Positions 1 through 4,902 are shown, numbered from the stretch's first letter. The stretch is DNA of 5,310 nucleotides from Bacillota bacterium (GCA_029778935.1 JAKPBM010000296.1:1-5310); one strand, 5' to 3'. The notes: generated by a model from the letters alone, not told the origin. Translations and numbers: made by a program.

Positions 1-413
1 ACATGTACCCATATATCGAGGGCGTATCGACGCCGGCCTATACGCCGGAACAGCTCGCGGAGATGAACGCGCCGAAGTACGAGTACAACGGGCGGAAGCT
101 GACCGAGTACGAAGCCACGCAGATCCAGCGGTACCATGAGAGGCAAATCCGGCGCTGGAAGCGGGAGTACAAGGCGATGGAAGCGGCCGGCCTGCCCACC
201 GACGAAGCGGCGGCCAAGCTGGGCAAATGGCAGCGGACGCAGGAGGACTTCCTCGACCAGACCGGCCTCAAGCGGCAGTACGACCGGGAGGAAGTGAAAG
301 GTTTTGGCTTTCCCGACGCGAAGCGGGCGGAGAAACAGGCGCGAGCGAATATTGATAAATACAGCATAATTCGGTACAATAAAGACGGTACGGTGCAAGT
401 TACCGATGATTGA
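1..413 (+). CDS. Phage minor capsid protein, C-terminal part (5' end outside window)
   Basis: The reading frame is open from the first base; bases 1-2 finish a codon before the Met at 3, so this Met is probably internal. The visible 136 residues match what I recall of the C-terminal end of the phage minor capsid protein 2 family (Pfam Phage_min_cap2). An N-terminal YPYIEG stretch is followed by a basic helical region (about 38-60, with ERQIRRWKREYK), then a KWQRTQEDFLDQTGLKRQYDRE segment (about 75-96). The family supplies low-copy structural proteins of the phage head, near the portal. The last residues (IRYNKDGTVQVTDD) end at a TGA that overlaps the TTG of the next ORF. In relatives as I remember them this segment runs on into a cargo domain, so the stop may come from a one-base loss. 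The family call is from memory of sequence patterns, not a search. Confidence 0.75.
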   Translation, partial: MYPYIEGVSTPAYTPEQLAEMNAPKYEYNGRKLTEYEATQIQRYHERQIRRWKREYKAMEAAGLPTDEAAAKLGKWQRTQEDFLDQTGLKRQYDREEVKGFGFPDAKRAEKQARANIDKYSIIRYNKDGTVQVTDD

Positions 414-721
414 CAACCAAAAAACACGCTAAGTTGCCCCTTATCTACAAGCCGAATGCTGTCATCGACACCGTTTCTCTCGGAGGCAGGCAGCGAGACC
501 GGACAATATACGGTGAAGACGCAAAAATCAAAACCCAAGTTCACGGCGGCGCGCATGGACATTACAAGCAACATCCGTATGGGAATTACGGAGAACATGT
601 TCATGATTATGTATGGCGCCCCGGAAGCGAAAAACCGGAAAGAACGACAAGAGAATTGACCGAACAAGAAAGGGTTCAACATGCTGACATCTTAGGAGGT
701 GGGAACCGTGACACTGAATGA
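410..721 (+). CDS. Small His-rich ORF, candidate capsid-linked toxin domain, probably frameshifted off the minor capsid gene
   Basis: 103 codons from a TTG that overlaps the minor capsid stop (TTGA). No Shine-Dalgarno stands before it, so it is either translated by reinitiation or is really the downstream half of a split gene. Adding one G at 413 would turn the junction into TDD-W-TTKKHAK and fuse the two ORFs. Visible features are the KPNAVIDTVS entry segment (residues 14-23), QRDRTIYGED (28-37), and a histidine cluster H45, H49, H51, H55, H63, H65 within HGGAHGHYKQHPYG and GEHVHDYVW. The C-terminal half carries RTTRELTEQER (78-88) and ADIL (92-95). The small size, the position at the end of a structural phage protein, and an overlapping small partner gene resemble polymorphic toxin tips with immunity genes. 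I cannot assign a known toxin family. It could instead be a phage structural accessory protein. Confidence 0.6.
   Translation: MTTKKHAKLPLIYKPNAVIDTVSLGGRQRDRTIYGEDAKIKTQVHGGAHGHYKQHPYGNYGEHVHDYVWRPGSEKPERTTRELTEQERVQHADILGGGNRDTE
694..699 (+). promoter_or_regulatory. Ribosome binding site deciding the start of the 708-938 gene
   Basis: A perfect AGGAGG lies 8 bases before the GTG at 708-710 and inside the coding region of the upstream ORF. A GTG at 699 in the same frame overlaps the last base of this site, so it cannot be the start. The 14-base overlap of the two genes suggests coupled translation. Confidence 0.85.
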
Positions 722-938
722 TTTCCGTTCGCTTTTGATATGCAACGAGCCTGATTTTTCATATAACGGGCAGGTGTACTCTATCTGCTCTCCGGATGGA
801 AAGTATTATGTCACGGCGTCGGACAGCCCGGGGGATGTCGACCTGGTGTTTGCCTCGGTAGACGACCTTCTGGATCACTGGATTATCCAGGGAAAGCCTC
901 TGCGGGAAATCTTGCCCTATATTCAGATTCAGGCATGA
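708..938 (+). CDS. 76-residue acidic protein, candidate immunity partner of the upstream ORF
   Basis: Starts at GTG 708 because of the AGGAGG 8 bases upstream. The product is small, acidic and probably soluble, with no signal peptide or membrane segment. It opens with a short helix-like stretch (TLNDFRSLL), followed by SYNGQVYSICSPDGKYYV (18-35), which reads as two beta strands around a turn. It closes with a helical VFASVDDLLDHW (48-59) and GKPLREILPYIQI (62-74). The overlap with the His-rich ORF, and a terminator about 50 bases downstream, make the two a self-contained pair at the end of a transcript. By analogy with toxin/immunity cassettes an immunity role is plausible, but nothing in the sequence proves it. 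I recognise no named domain; a phage accessory protein is the alternative. Confidence 0.7.
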   Translation: MTLNDFRSLLICNEPDFSYNGQVYSICSPDGKYYVTASDSPGDVDLVFASVDDLLDHWIIQGKPLREILPYIQIQA

Positions 939-990
939 CTGTTTCCGCAAGGAGTAAGAGGATAATAAGACTAAAACCGAGCTAATTAAG

Positions 991-1019
991 CCACCCTCCG
1001 TTGCGGAAGGTGGTTTTTT
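991..1019 (+). terminator. Rho-independent terminator after the candidate cargo pair
   Basis: Stem CCACC-C-TCCG pairs with CGGA-A-GGTGG across a TTG loop, 9 paired bases with one C/A mismatch, followed by six T. It closes the transcript of the minor capsid and cargo genes about 50 bases after their last stop codon. Confidence 0.85.
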
Positions 1020-1033
1020 ATACCGTTTGCTAG

Positions 1034-1056
1034 GCCTGCCTACCCGGCGGGCTTTT
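1034..1056 (+). terminator. Second, tandem terminator-like hairpin
   Basis: GCCTGCC pairs with GGCGGGC (one G-U) around TACCC, followed by TTTT, only 14 bases after the first terminator's T-run. The two together should strongly limit read-through into the scaffold gene. Confidence 0.6.
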
Positions 1057-1147
1057 CTTATACCCAATTTCGCCGCCTGCGGGCGTAAACGGCAGGGCAG
1101 CGCGAGAACGCGACCTCGTAAAAAGCGTAGCTGAAAGGAGTTAGGTT

Positions 1148-1717
1148 ATGAAACGCGAATTCTTGAAAGAACTGGGCCTTGCCGATGACGTTATCGACAA
1201 GGTAATGGCTGAAAACGGCAAGGACATTGAGGCTATCAAAGGCAAACTCGACGCCAGGGAAAAAGAGCTGGCCACCGCCCAGCAGACCATCCAGCAACTG
1301 CAGAACACCGTCCGAAAGTACGACGGCGTGGATGTCCAGAAGCTGAAAGACGAAGTGGCCGCCTGGGAGAAAAAATACAACGACGACCTGGGCCGAATGA
1401 AGCTGGACAACGCGCTGGAAGTGGCGCTGGTGTCGGCCAAAGCCAAAAACGCCAAGGCGGTCAAAGCCCTGCTCAATATGGAGCAGATCAAGATTGACGG
1501 CGAAAAGCTACTGGGGTTGGAGGATCAGCTGGCAGAGCTCAAAAAGAACGAACCCTACTTGTTCGAGGACACCAGGCCCGGCCCGACGCTAAACAGCGGA
1601 CTGGGCCACGGCAACCCGCTGGAAAGCGGCAGCCTGGACAAGTTCCTGTCGGCCGCGGCCAGCGCGGCGGGAATCACGCGCAACCATAATAATACAACCA
1701 ACGGAAAGGAGCAGTAA
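1148..1717 (+). CDS. Phage capsid scaffold protein (GP20 family)
   Basis: 189 residues, full length for the phage minor structural protein GP20 / scaffold family. ATG 1148 is set by AAAGGAG (1134-1140) with a 7-base spacer. Residues 1-20 (MKREFLKELG...) are followed by KDIEAIKGKLDAR and a long charged coiled coil (about 28-85). Next is AKNAKAVKALLN (99-110), the typical core of the family, and a KKNEPYLFE motif (132-140) before a low-complexity Gly/Ser/Asn tail. Such proteins assemble inside the procapsid to shape the major capsid shell and are lost on maturation. The gene sits directly before the major capsid gene, 3 bases apart from stop to start, as usual. It looks intact, but its partner shell gene is destroyed. 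I see no clear promoter between the tandem terminators and its start. Confidence 0.85.
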   Translation: MKREFLKELGLADDVIDKVMAENGKDIEAIKGKLDAREKELATAQQTIQQLQNTVRKYDGVDVQKLKDEVAAWEKKYNDDLGRMKLDNALEVALVSAKAKNAKAVKALLNMEQIKIDGEKLLGLEDQLAELKKNEPYLFEDTRPGPTLNSGLGHGNPLESGSLDKFLSAAASAAGITRNHNNTTNGKEQ

Positions 1718-1720
1718 GAA

Positions 1721-1830
1721 ATGGCAAACAGCATTGAATACGCCAAAAGGTTTTTACCTATTATCGACGCCGTTTATAAGCAGGCGTCGCTGACCCAAAG
1801 TCTGGACGCCGCCACGCAGGTGGATGCGCC
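1721..1830 (+). pseudogene. Major capsid protein, N-terminal fragment
   Basis: Begins with ATG 1721 behind AAAGGAG (1705-1711). The first residues, MANSIEYAKRFLPIIDAVYK then QASLTQSLDAATQVD, are a typical start of a clostridial phage major capsid protein of HK97-like phages, normally about 280-310 residues long. After about residue 35 the similarity stops. The frame continues to a TGA at 1967-1969, but as low-complexity Ser/Arg/Pro, while the neighbouring frame takes over with protein-like sequence. This is what an internal deletion with a frame change leaves. No functional shell protein can come from it. Confidence 0.8.
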
Positions 1831-1962
1831 GTCAAGCCGACAAGCCTCGGTGGTTCCACCAACGTGGGTATGCCCATCGAGGTGGCCTTCGGCGGCGACC
1901 GCACCATCGGCAAGGTATCCATCGAAAACGGCGTCGTCACTTTCACGCCGGAGGAGGGATAA
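1831..1962 (+). pseudogene. C-terminal fragment of a phage head-region protein
   Basis: In the frame starting at 1831 the sequence reads VKPTSLGGSTNVGMPIEVAF followed by GGDRTIGKVSIENGVVTFTP and EEG, then TAA at 1960-1962. This is clearly more protein-like (strand-forming, balanced codons) than the frame continued from the major capsid start. It has no start codon with a ribosome site, so it is the tail of a gene whose front was deleted. It may be the end of the major capsid gene itself or of a small accessory gene that follows it; I cannot tell which. A new ATG follows its stop by three bases. Confidence 0.6.
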
Positions 1963-1965
1963 GCC

Positions 1966-2019
1966 ATGAGGGAACAGATGACAAGTTTTTGTGCAGATGA
2001 TGGGCAGTGCCTAATGTGA
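1966..2019 (+). pseudogene. Start of a following phage gene, cut after 17 codons
   Basis: ATG 1966 follows a GGAGGGAT ribosome site and reads MREQMTSFCADDGQCLM before a TGA. The tight spacing to the preceding stop is that of a phage head operon, where a head-tail connector gene is often next, but too little remains to name it. In the frame after the T5 run at 1985-1989 the sequence reads VQMMGSA before a stop, so a one-base slip there is possible. Beyond about 2000 no phage-like coding is seen. Confidence 0.45.
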
Positions 2020-2084
2020 AGGCAACGGTGGATTCGGCAATCGCTTTGATGTGATAAATCTCTGCTTGTGCGCGCAATAAAATC

Positions 2085-2126
2085 AAAAAGCGGCTACTGG
2101 TTATCTTCGTCCAGTAGCCGCTTTTT
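2085..2126. terminator. Perfect 16-bp hairpin, bidirectional terminator
   Basis: AAAAAGCGGCTACTGG pairs perfectly with CCAGTAGCCGCTTTTT around a 10-base loop (2101-2110). Both strands end in a T5 run, so it can stop transcription from either side. No intact gene now abuts it; it may be what is left at the edge of the phage or of a lost gene. Confidence 0.85.
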
Positions 2127-2142
2127 ATATGCGAAAATGCGC

Positions 2143-2172
2143 CGTGTTGTCGTGTTGCATTTCGTGTTGCAT
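2143..2172. repeat. Short direct repeats CGTGTTG(CAT)
   Basis: CGTGTTG at 2143-2149, then CGTGTTGCAT at 2151-2160 and again at 2163-2172, giving start spacings of 8 and 12 bases. They lie between the phage remnant and tRNA-Pro, where integrase or excisionase arm sites would be expected, but no such role can be shown here. Confidence 0.5.
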
Positions 2173-2185
2173 AGGGCTCCCAAAA

Positions 2186-2200
2186 GGGCGAAAATCGCCC
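2186..2200 (-). terminator. Small terminator-like hairpin
   Basis: On the - strand GGGCGA-TTT-TCGCCC is followed by TTTT. It lies about 130 bases past the end of tRNA-Pro, beyond that gene's stronger terminator, so it may be a backup. Confidence 0.35.
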
Positions 2201-2295
2201 AAAAACAGGCATAAAGCTCCTCTTGTTCGCACATACAAATTTGCGGATTTTGCAATTTTAAAGGCAAAAAGTTACGATAATACGCCAAAATAACA

Positions 2296-2324
2296 AAAGA
2301 ACCGTCATTGCGTGACGGTTCTTT
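2296..2324 (-). terminator. Terminator of tRNA-Pro
   Basis: AAAGAACCGTCA pairs perfectly with TGACGGTTCTTT (12 bp) around a 5-base loop. Read on the - strand it begins a few bases after the tRNA CCA end and runs into TTTTGTTATTTT. Confidence 0.85.
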
Positions 2325-2326
2325 CC

Positions 2327-2405
2327 TGGTCGGAGTGGCGGGACTTGAACCCGCGGCCTCTTGGTCCCGAACCAAGCACTCATACCAAACTGAGCTACAC
2401 CCCGA
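2327..2405 (-). tRNA. tRNA-Pro (anticodon CGG)
   Basis: 79 bases including an encoded CCA (2327-2329, complement). Acceptor TCGGGGT pairs with ACTCCGA with one G-U. The anticodon stem CTTGG/CCAAG encloses the loop TTCGGGA, giving anticodon CGG, which reads proline codon CCG. The T arm GCGGGTTCAAGTCCCGC is standard. Its own promoter and terminator flank it, so it is a single-gene unit. Its 3' end faces the prophage remnant, the arrangement left by tRNA-targeting integrases. Confidence 0.95.
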
Positions 2406-2423
2406 CAACCAAAGGCAAATCAT

Positions 2424-2452
2424 AGTTTATACTATCCAAGCCGTTTTGTCAA
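2424..2452 (-). promoter_or_regulatory. Promoter of tRNA-Pro
   Basis: On the - strand a perfect -35 TTGACA (complement of 2447-2452) is followed after 17 bases by TAAACT (2424-2429). TATAAA at 2426-2431 with a 15-base spacer overlaps it as an alternative -10. The tRNA begins about 18 bases downstream. Confidence 0.8.
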
Positions 2453-2646
2453 GGACTTTTTTACGTTTTCCTGTTTGGCGGCGTTTCCGGTTCTGCAGGG
2501 AAGGCGGTTTGACAGGGGGAAACATGCGCGATTCCCGCCAAAAAACTGCTTCAAACGCGGCGGATAAGCTAAAATCCGTACAAAAAGTTTTTTTCGCAAA
2601 CTCATCCAAAGTTAGCGTTGACGCGCGCCGGATTCCACGATGCCCG

Positions 2647-2674
2647 CATCCGCCCGGCTCTGCGTGGGCGGATG
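2647..2674. repeat. Perfect 9-bp inverted repeat
   Basis: CATCCGCCC pairs with GGGCGGATG around a 10-base loop. There is no T-run on either side, so it is not a standard intrinsic terminator. It lies about 245 bases past the trmL stop, where it could protect or end a 3' transcript tail. Confidence 0.6.
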
Positions 2675-2842
2675 TTTGCCCCGGGCTAGACTTTCTGTAA
2701 CATACGCAATTCTACCGGCCATGCCCTCTACTTGTCCGGCCAATCCGTCCGCACACGGCTCGTTTCTTTTCAGCTCCGCTCCCGCGATAACCGGCCCTGA
2801 CATGCCCGGCATTATAAGCCTTGCCAGCCCAACCCGCATACC

Positions 2843-2870
2843 GCGGCCGGCTGCCGCATGGCCCGGCCGC
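2843..2870. repeat. All-GC 8-bp inverted repeat downstream of trmL
   Basis: GCGGCCGG pairs with CCGGCCGC around 12 bases. It is the first strong hairpin past the trmL stop (about 50 bases away), but it lacks a T-run. Confidence 0.5.
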
Positions 2871-2918
2871 TGCCCGGCTACACCCAAACCGGGCCTGTCC
2901 AATTCACTGCAACCCTTT

Positions 2919-3395
2919 TTACAAATCGCCCTTAAGCTGCAAGCCGGGGAACCCCTGCTGGCGCAGCGCCTCATAGCAGATGACGGCCACCGCGTTGGAC
3001 AGGTTCAGGCTTCTGGCCTCGGAAATCTGCGGGATGCGGATGGCGTTTTCCCGGTTGTTTTCCAGCAAATCCCGGGGAAGTCCCTTTGTTTCCTTGCCGA
3101 ACACCAGGTGGCAGCCGTCGGGATAGGCGGCGTCCGCATAGCAGATGCCGCCGTGGGTGGTGGCGAAGCGCTTTTCGGCGTCTTTGTTTTTCTCCAGGTA
3201 TTCTTCCAGGCTGTCGTAGTGGTAGATTTTCAGCAAATACCAGTAATCCAGCCCCGCCCGGCGCAGCTTGGCGTCGTCGATTTTAAAGCCCAAAGGCCCC
3301 ACCAGGTGCAGCGCGCTGCCCGTGACGGCGCAGGTGCGGGCGATGTTGCCCGTGTTTTGCGGGATTTCCGGTTCGACCAAAACTATATGAAGCAA
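2919..3395 (-). CDS. trmL: tRNA (cytidine/uridine-34-2'-O)-methyltransferase TrmL
   Basis: 158 residues, the normal length of the TrmL/YibK/CspR group of SPOUT methyltransferases. These act as dimers and use S-adenosylmethionine to 2'-O-methylate wobble base 34 of tRNA-Leu isoacceptors in the cytoplasm. The visible motifs are IVLVEPEIPQNTGNIARTC (4-22, with catalytic-motif residues N14 and R20), LVGPLGF (31-37), FGKETKGLP (99-107), and the knot segment IRIPQ...RSLNLSNAVAV (119-137) followed by YEALRQ. The start is TTG at 3393-3395: no in-frame ATG precedes it, and the product then begins MLHIVLVEP, exactly where the family starts. A GGGAG stands about 10 bases before it. It has its own promoter within the gap to the upstream gene on the same strand. 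Confidence 0.95.
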   Translation of the reverse strand: MLHIVLVEPEIPQNTGNIARTCAVTGSALHLVGPLGFKIDDAKLRRAGLDYWYLLKIYHYDSLEEYLEKNKDAEKRFATTHGGICYADAAYPDGCHLVFGKETKGLPRDLLENNRENAIRIPQISEARSLNLSNAVAVICYEALRQQGFPGLQLKGDL

Positions 3396-3442
3396 ATGTA
3401 TCTCTCTCCCAGAGGTGTTTCTTATGCAACTTCAATATTTTG

Positions 3443-3471
3443 ATTATAGCAGAATTTCCGCCGGTTGAAAA
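3443..3471 (-). promoter_or_regulatory. Promoter of trmL
   Basis: On the - strand TTTTCA (complement of 3466-3471), 17 bases, then a perfect TATAAT (3443-3448), leaving a leader of about 40 bases before the TTG start. Independent expression of trmL from the upstream gene is therefore likely. Confidence 0.75.
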
Positions 3472-3476
3472 GCCGT

Positions 3477-4196
3477 TTACGCCTCTTTCAAAAGCGGCGC
3501 CAGCCCGTCCCACAGCACAAACACCGTGCGAATGCCCCGCCGCTGCAGAAGGGAAAGTTTTTCCTCCAGCGTCTCCTTGGAATCAAACAGGTAAAAATAC
3601 GTCTGCCCGTCGGAGGATAGGGTGAAGTAGTCTGCCATCTGGCCGGAAGAGCGGTAGATTCCCGGCTTTTTTTCCTGTATCACTTTTGCCAGCTCCTCGC
3701 CGGACAGGGGGCAGGCCTCGGCTGGCCCGCCGCGGGTGATCTTCGTTTTCCGGCGGATTAATGGCAGGTACACGGCTTCCCCCTCCGGAAGGCGCAGGAC
3801 CGCCTCGCCAAAACCTTCGCCGGCGGCGGGCAGGGCGGACACCCAAAAAATGTTTTTTGCTCTTGCGCTCATGGTTTCCTGGTAGGGGGCAAACAGCCGC
3901 AGCTCTTTGGGAAAGAGGGAAGAAAGGGCATCCCAGCTCGCAGCGGGCAACGTAAAGTCCAGAAACAGCCCGCGGGCGTAAAAGCGGCCGCATTCTTCCA
4001 TAAGCCCCTTTGCCAGCGCTTCCAGGCTTCCTTCCCAGCGGCCGGAAACGCAGACAATGTCGCAGAAGAAAGGGGAGGGGGCCGTCACGATGCCGTTATC
4101 GGCGTGCCACGCCGGGGACATGGTTTTAAACCCGGCCGCCTTGGCCGCCTGGCACTCCGCGGGGCTGCCCACGGCGACGATCATATCCGTAAACAT
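3477..4196 (-). CDS. Uncharacterised 239-residue protein, possibly a degenerate GH18-like barrel
   Basis: ATG 4194-4196 is preceded by AGAGGTGA with good spacing. I do not recognise the family. The product appears cytoplasmic: no signal peptide, no membrane helix. Alternating hydrophobic strands and helices, such as MIVAVGSPAE (5-14), CDIVCVSGR (45-53), ARGLFLDFT (74-82), KNIFWVSALP (114-123) and TVFVLW (224-229), suggest an alpha/beta or TIM-barrel fold. The C-terminus TYFYLFDSKETLEEKLSLLQ then RGIRTVFVLWDG resembles the last strand-helix-strand of GH18-like proteins such as YaaH, where a segment bearing D/E-x-KxxL ends in a Trp strand. The DxxDxDxE catalytic motif of GH18 is not visible; FLDF at 78-81 is the nearest acidic strand. 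If related, it would be a non-catalytic member. The gene is divergent from yqeG. Confidence 0.75.
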   Translation of the reverse strand: MFTDMIVAVGSPAECQAAKAAGFKTMSPAWHADNGIVTAPSPFFCDIVCVSGRWEGSLEALAKGLMEECGRFYARGLFLDFTLPAASWDALSSLFPKELRLFAPYQETMSARAKNIFWVSALPAAGEGFGEAVLRLPEGEAVYLPLIRRKTKITRGGPAEACPLSGEELAKVIQEKKPGIYRSSGQMADYFTLSSDGQTYFYLFDSKETLEEKLSLLQRRGIRTVFVLWDGLAPLLKEA

Positions 4197-4215
4197 GAAT
4201 TTTCACCTCTTGGGC

Positions 4216-4244
4216 TTGAATTTGCGGGTGGATTGTGCTATACT
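4216..4244 (+). promoter_or_regulatory. Promoter of yqeG
   Basis: TTGAAT (4216-4221), 17 bases, TATACT (4239-4244): near-consensus vegetative promoter. The transcript would start near 4251, giving a leader of about 27 bases. Its -35 overlaps the region just before the ribosome site of the divergent gene. Confidence 0.8.
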
Positions 4245-4260
4245 GATTGGGCGAAGAAAG

Positions 4261-4275
4261 AGTACAAAACGTACT
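4261..4275 (+). promoter_or_regulatory. Small hairpin in the yqeG leader
   Basis: AGTAC-AAAAC-GTACT forms a 5-bp stem between the purine-rich GAAGAAAGAG and the ATG at 4278. If it folds, it would bring the weak ribosome site closer to the start codon. The stem is short and could be chance. Confidence 0.3.
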
Positions 4276-4277
4276 GT

Positions 4278-4787
4278 ATGAGCAATACAATGAAGAAATT
4301 GCTTTTTCCCAAGGCCATTGCGCACAGCGTATATGACCTCGACCCCGGACGTTTGGCGGAACGGGGAATCAAAGCCGTTATCTCGGATTTGGACGATACC
4401 TTAACCCCGTATTACCATACCGCCCCCAACGAAAAGCTTTGCGCCTGGCTGGCCGAGCTTAAAAAGCAGGGTATCCGCGTGTTTATCCTGTCCAACGGCA
4501 AAAAGCGCCGCGTAAAGCCGCTGTGCGACGCGCTGGGTGTGGAATGCATCGCCATGGCGATGAAGCCGCTGCCTTTTTCTTACCTTCGCGTCTTCCGCCG
4601 CTTAGGTTTAAAGCGGGAGGAAGTCGTCTATGTCGGCGACCAGATTTTTACCGACATCCTTGGCGGAAACCTTTCCGGACTGCACACTATCCTGGTCGAA
4701 CCTATTGCCTATAAGCAGAGCAAACGCGAAATCAAGAAACGCGAGCTGGAAAAGCCTTATCGCCGCGTGGCGGAAGGGAAAGCATAG
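4278..4787 (+). CDS. yqeG: YqeG-family HAD-IIIA phosphatase
   Basis: 169 residues from ATG 4278, the usual length for YqeG. Haloacid dehalogenase motifs are complete: motif I ISDLDDTLT (35-43, nucleophile D37 and acid D39), motif II ILSNG (70-74, S72), motif III K96 in MKPLP, motif IV VGDQIFTDI (119-127, D121 and D126). It is predicted to be a Mg-dependent cytoplasmic phosphatase; the physiological substrate in Bacillota is not settled. The basic C-terminal tail (KQSKREIKKREL) is typical. A second in-frame ATG at 4290 would give MKKLLFPKA and is also plausible, because the ribosome site before 4278 is weak. In many Bacillota yqeG precedes yqeH and aroE; here it stands alone, followed by tRNA genes. 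Confidence 0.92.
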   Translation: MSNTMKKLLFPKAIAHSVYDLDPGRLAERGIKAVISDLDDTLTPYYHTAPNEKLCAWLAELKKQGIRVFILSNGKKRRVKPLCDALGVECIAMAMKPLPFSYLRVFRRLGLKREEVVYVGDQIFTDILGGNLSGLHTILVEPIAYKQSKREIKKRELEKPYRRVAEGKA

Positions 4788-4902
4788 CTTGTTTTTCGAT
4801 GTTCGATGTATGTATATGGCTGCGCTTTCTGATTTATGAAATACCGAGTCGACGCCATCCCCGGATTTACAACAAAAAAGTCCATGGGAAGAAAAAAAGG
4901 GC

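Larger units (their letters stand above)
1..2020. mobile_element. Decayed prophage remnant, head-gene module only
   Basis: A run of + strand phage head genes in the usual order of clostridial siphophages: minor capsid protein, small cargo ORFs, GP20-type scaffold, major capsid. At least two genes are broken: major capsid stops resembling its family after about 35 codons, and the last ORF is cut after 17 codons. No integrase, terminase, portal or tail gene lies in the window, although portal and terminase could lie to the left. The right boundary is inferred, between the truncated ORF ending near 2019 and the perfect terminator hairpin at 2085. The left boundary is outside the window. With capsid and connector genes destroyed, this copy cannot make its own virions. 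Confidence 0.8.
2020..2326. other. Non-coding stretch between phage remnant and tRNA-Pro
   Basis: No convincing gene on either strand. It holds a perfect 16-bp hairpin (2085-2126), three CGTGTTG copies (2143, 2151, 2163), a small terminator-like hairpin read on the - strand (2186-2200), an AT-rich piece (about 2225-2295) and the tRNA-Pro terminator. The right edge of the prophage probably lies here. Confidence 0.6.
2453..2918. other. Gene-poor spacer between tRNA-Pro promoter and trmL
   Basis: I see no convincing gene. The left half is ordinary sequence; from about 2620 it becomes GC-rich with many CCGGCC/GCCCGGC words and two strong inverted repeats (2647-2674 and 2843-2870). A 75-codon - strand frame ending at 2612 is moderately protein-like but has no ribosome site. 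No U-rich terminator for trmL is evident within 100 bases of its stop. Confidence 0.55.

Noticed and set aside
38..682. 214-codon - strand frame opposite the phage genes
   Set aside because: Antisense of the minor capsid and His-rich ORFs, Cys/Ser/Phe-rich composition typical of a shadow frame.
1943..2212. 89-codon - strand frame across the prophage edge
   Set aside because: Spans the perfect terminator hairpin and the truncated phage gene, has no ribosome site and no family pattern; not an integrase end as first considered.
2308..2700. + strand frame of 130 codons over tRNA-Pro
   Set aside because: Its first part is the antisense reading of the tRNA, a well-known false protein pattern (GVAGLEPAASWS...); the rest has no ribosome site or family resemblance.
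2612..2836. 75-codon - strand frame (MRVGLARLIM… to …ESGARQR)
   Set aside because: Moderately protein-like, but no Shine-Dalgarno, no recognised family, and it spans two strong inverted repeats; kept only as a possibility within the spacer.
2640..3443. 267-codon + strand frame opposite trmL
   Set aside because: Antisense of a clear TrmL gene; the long open frame comes from GC-rich codon bias, and no ribosome site precedes it.
4779..4797. AAGC-ATA-GCTT-GTTTTT after yqeG as a terminator
   Set aside because: The stem is only 4 bp and overlaps the stop codon; too weak to call.
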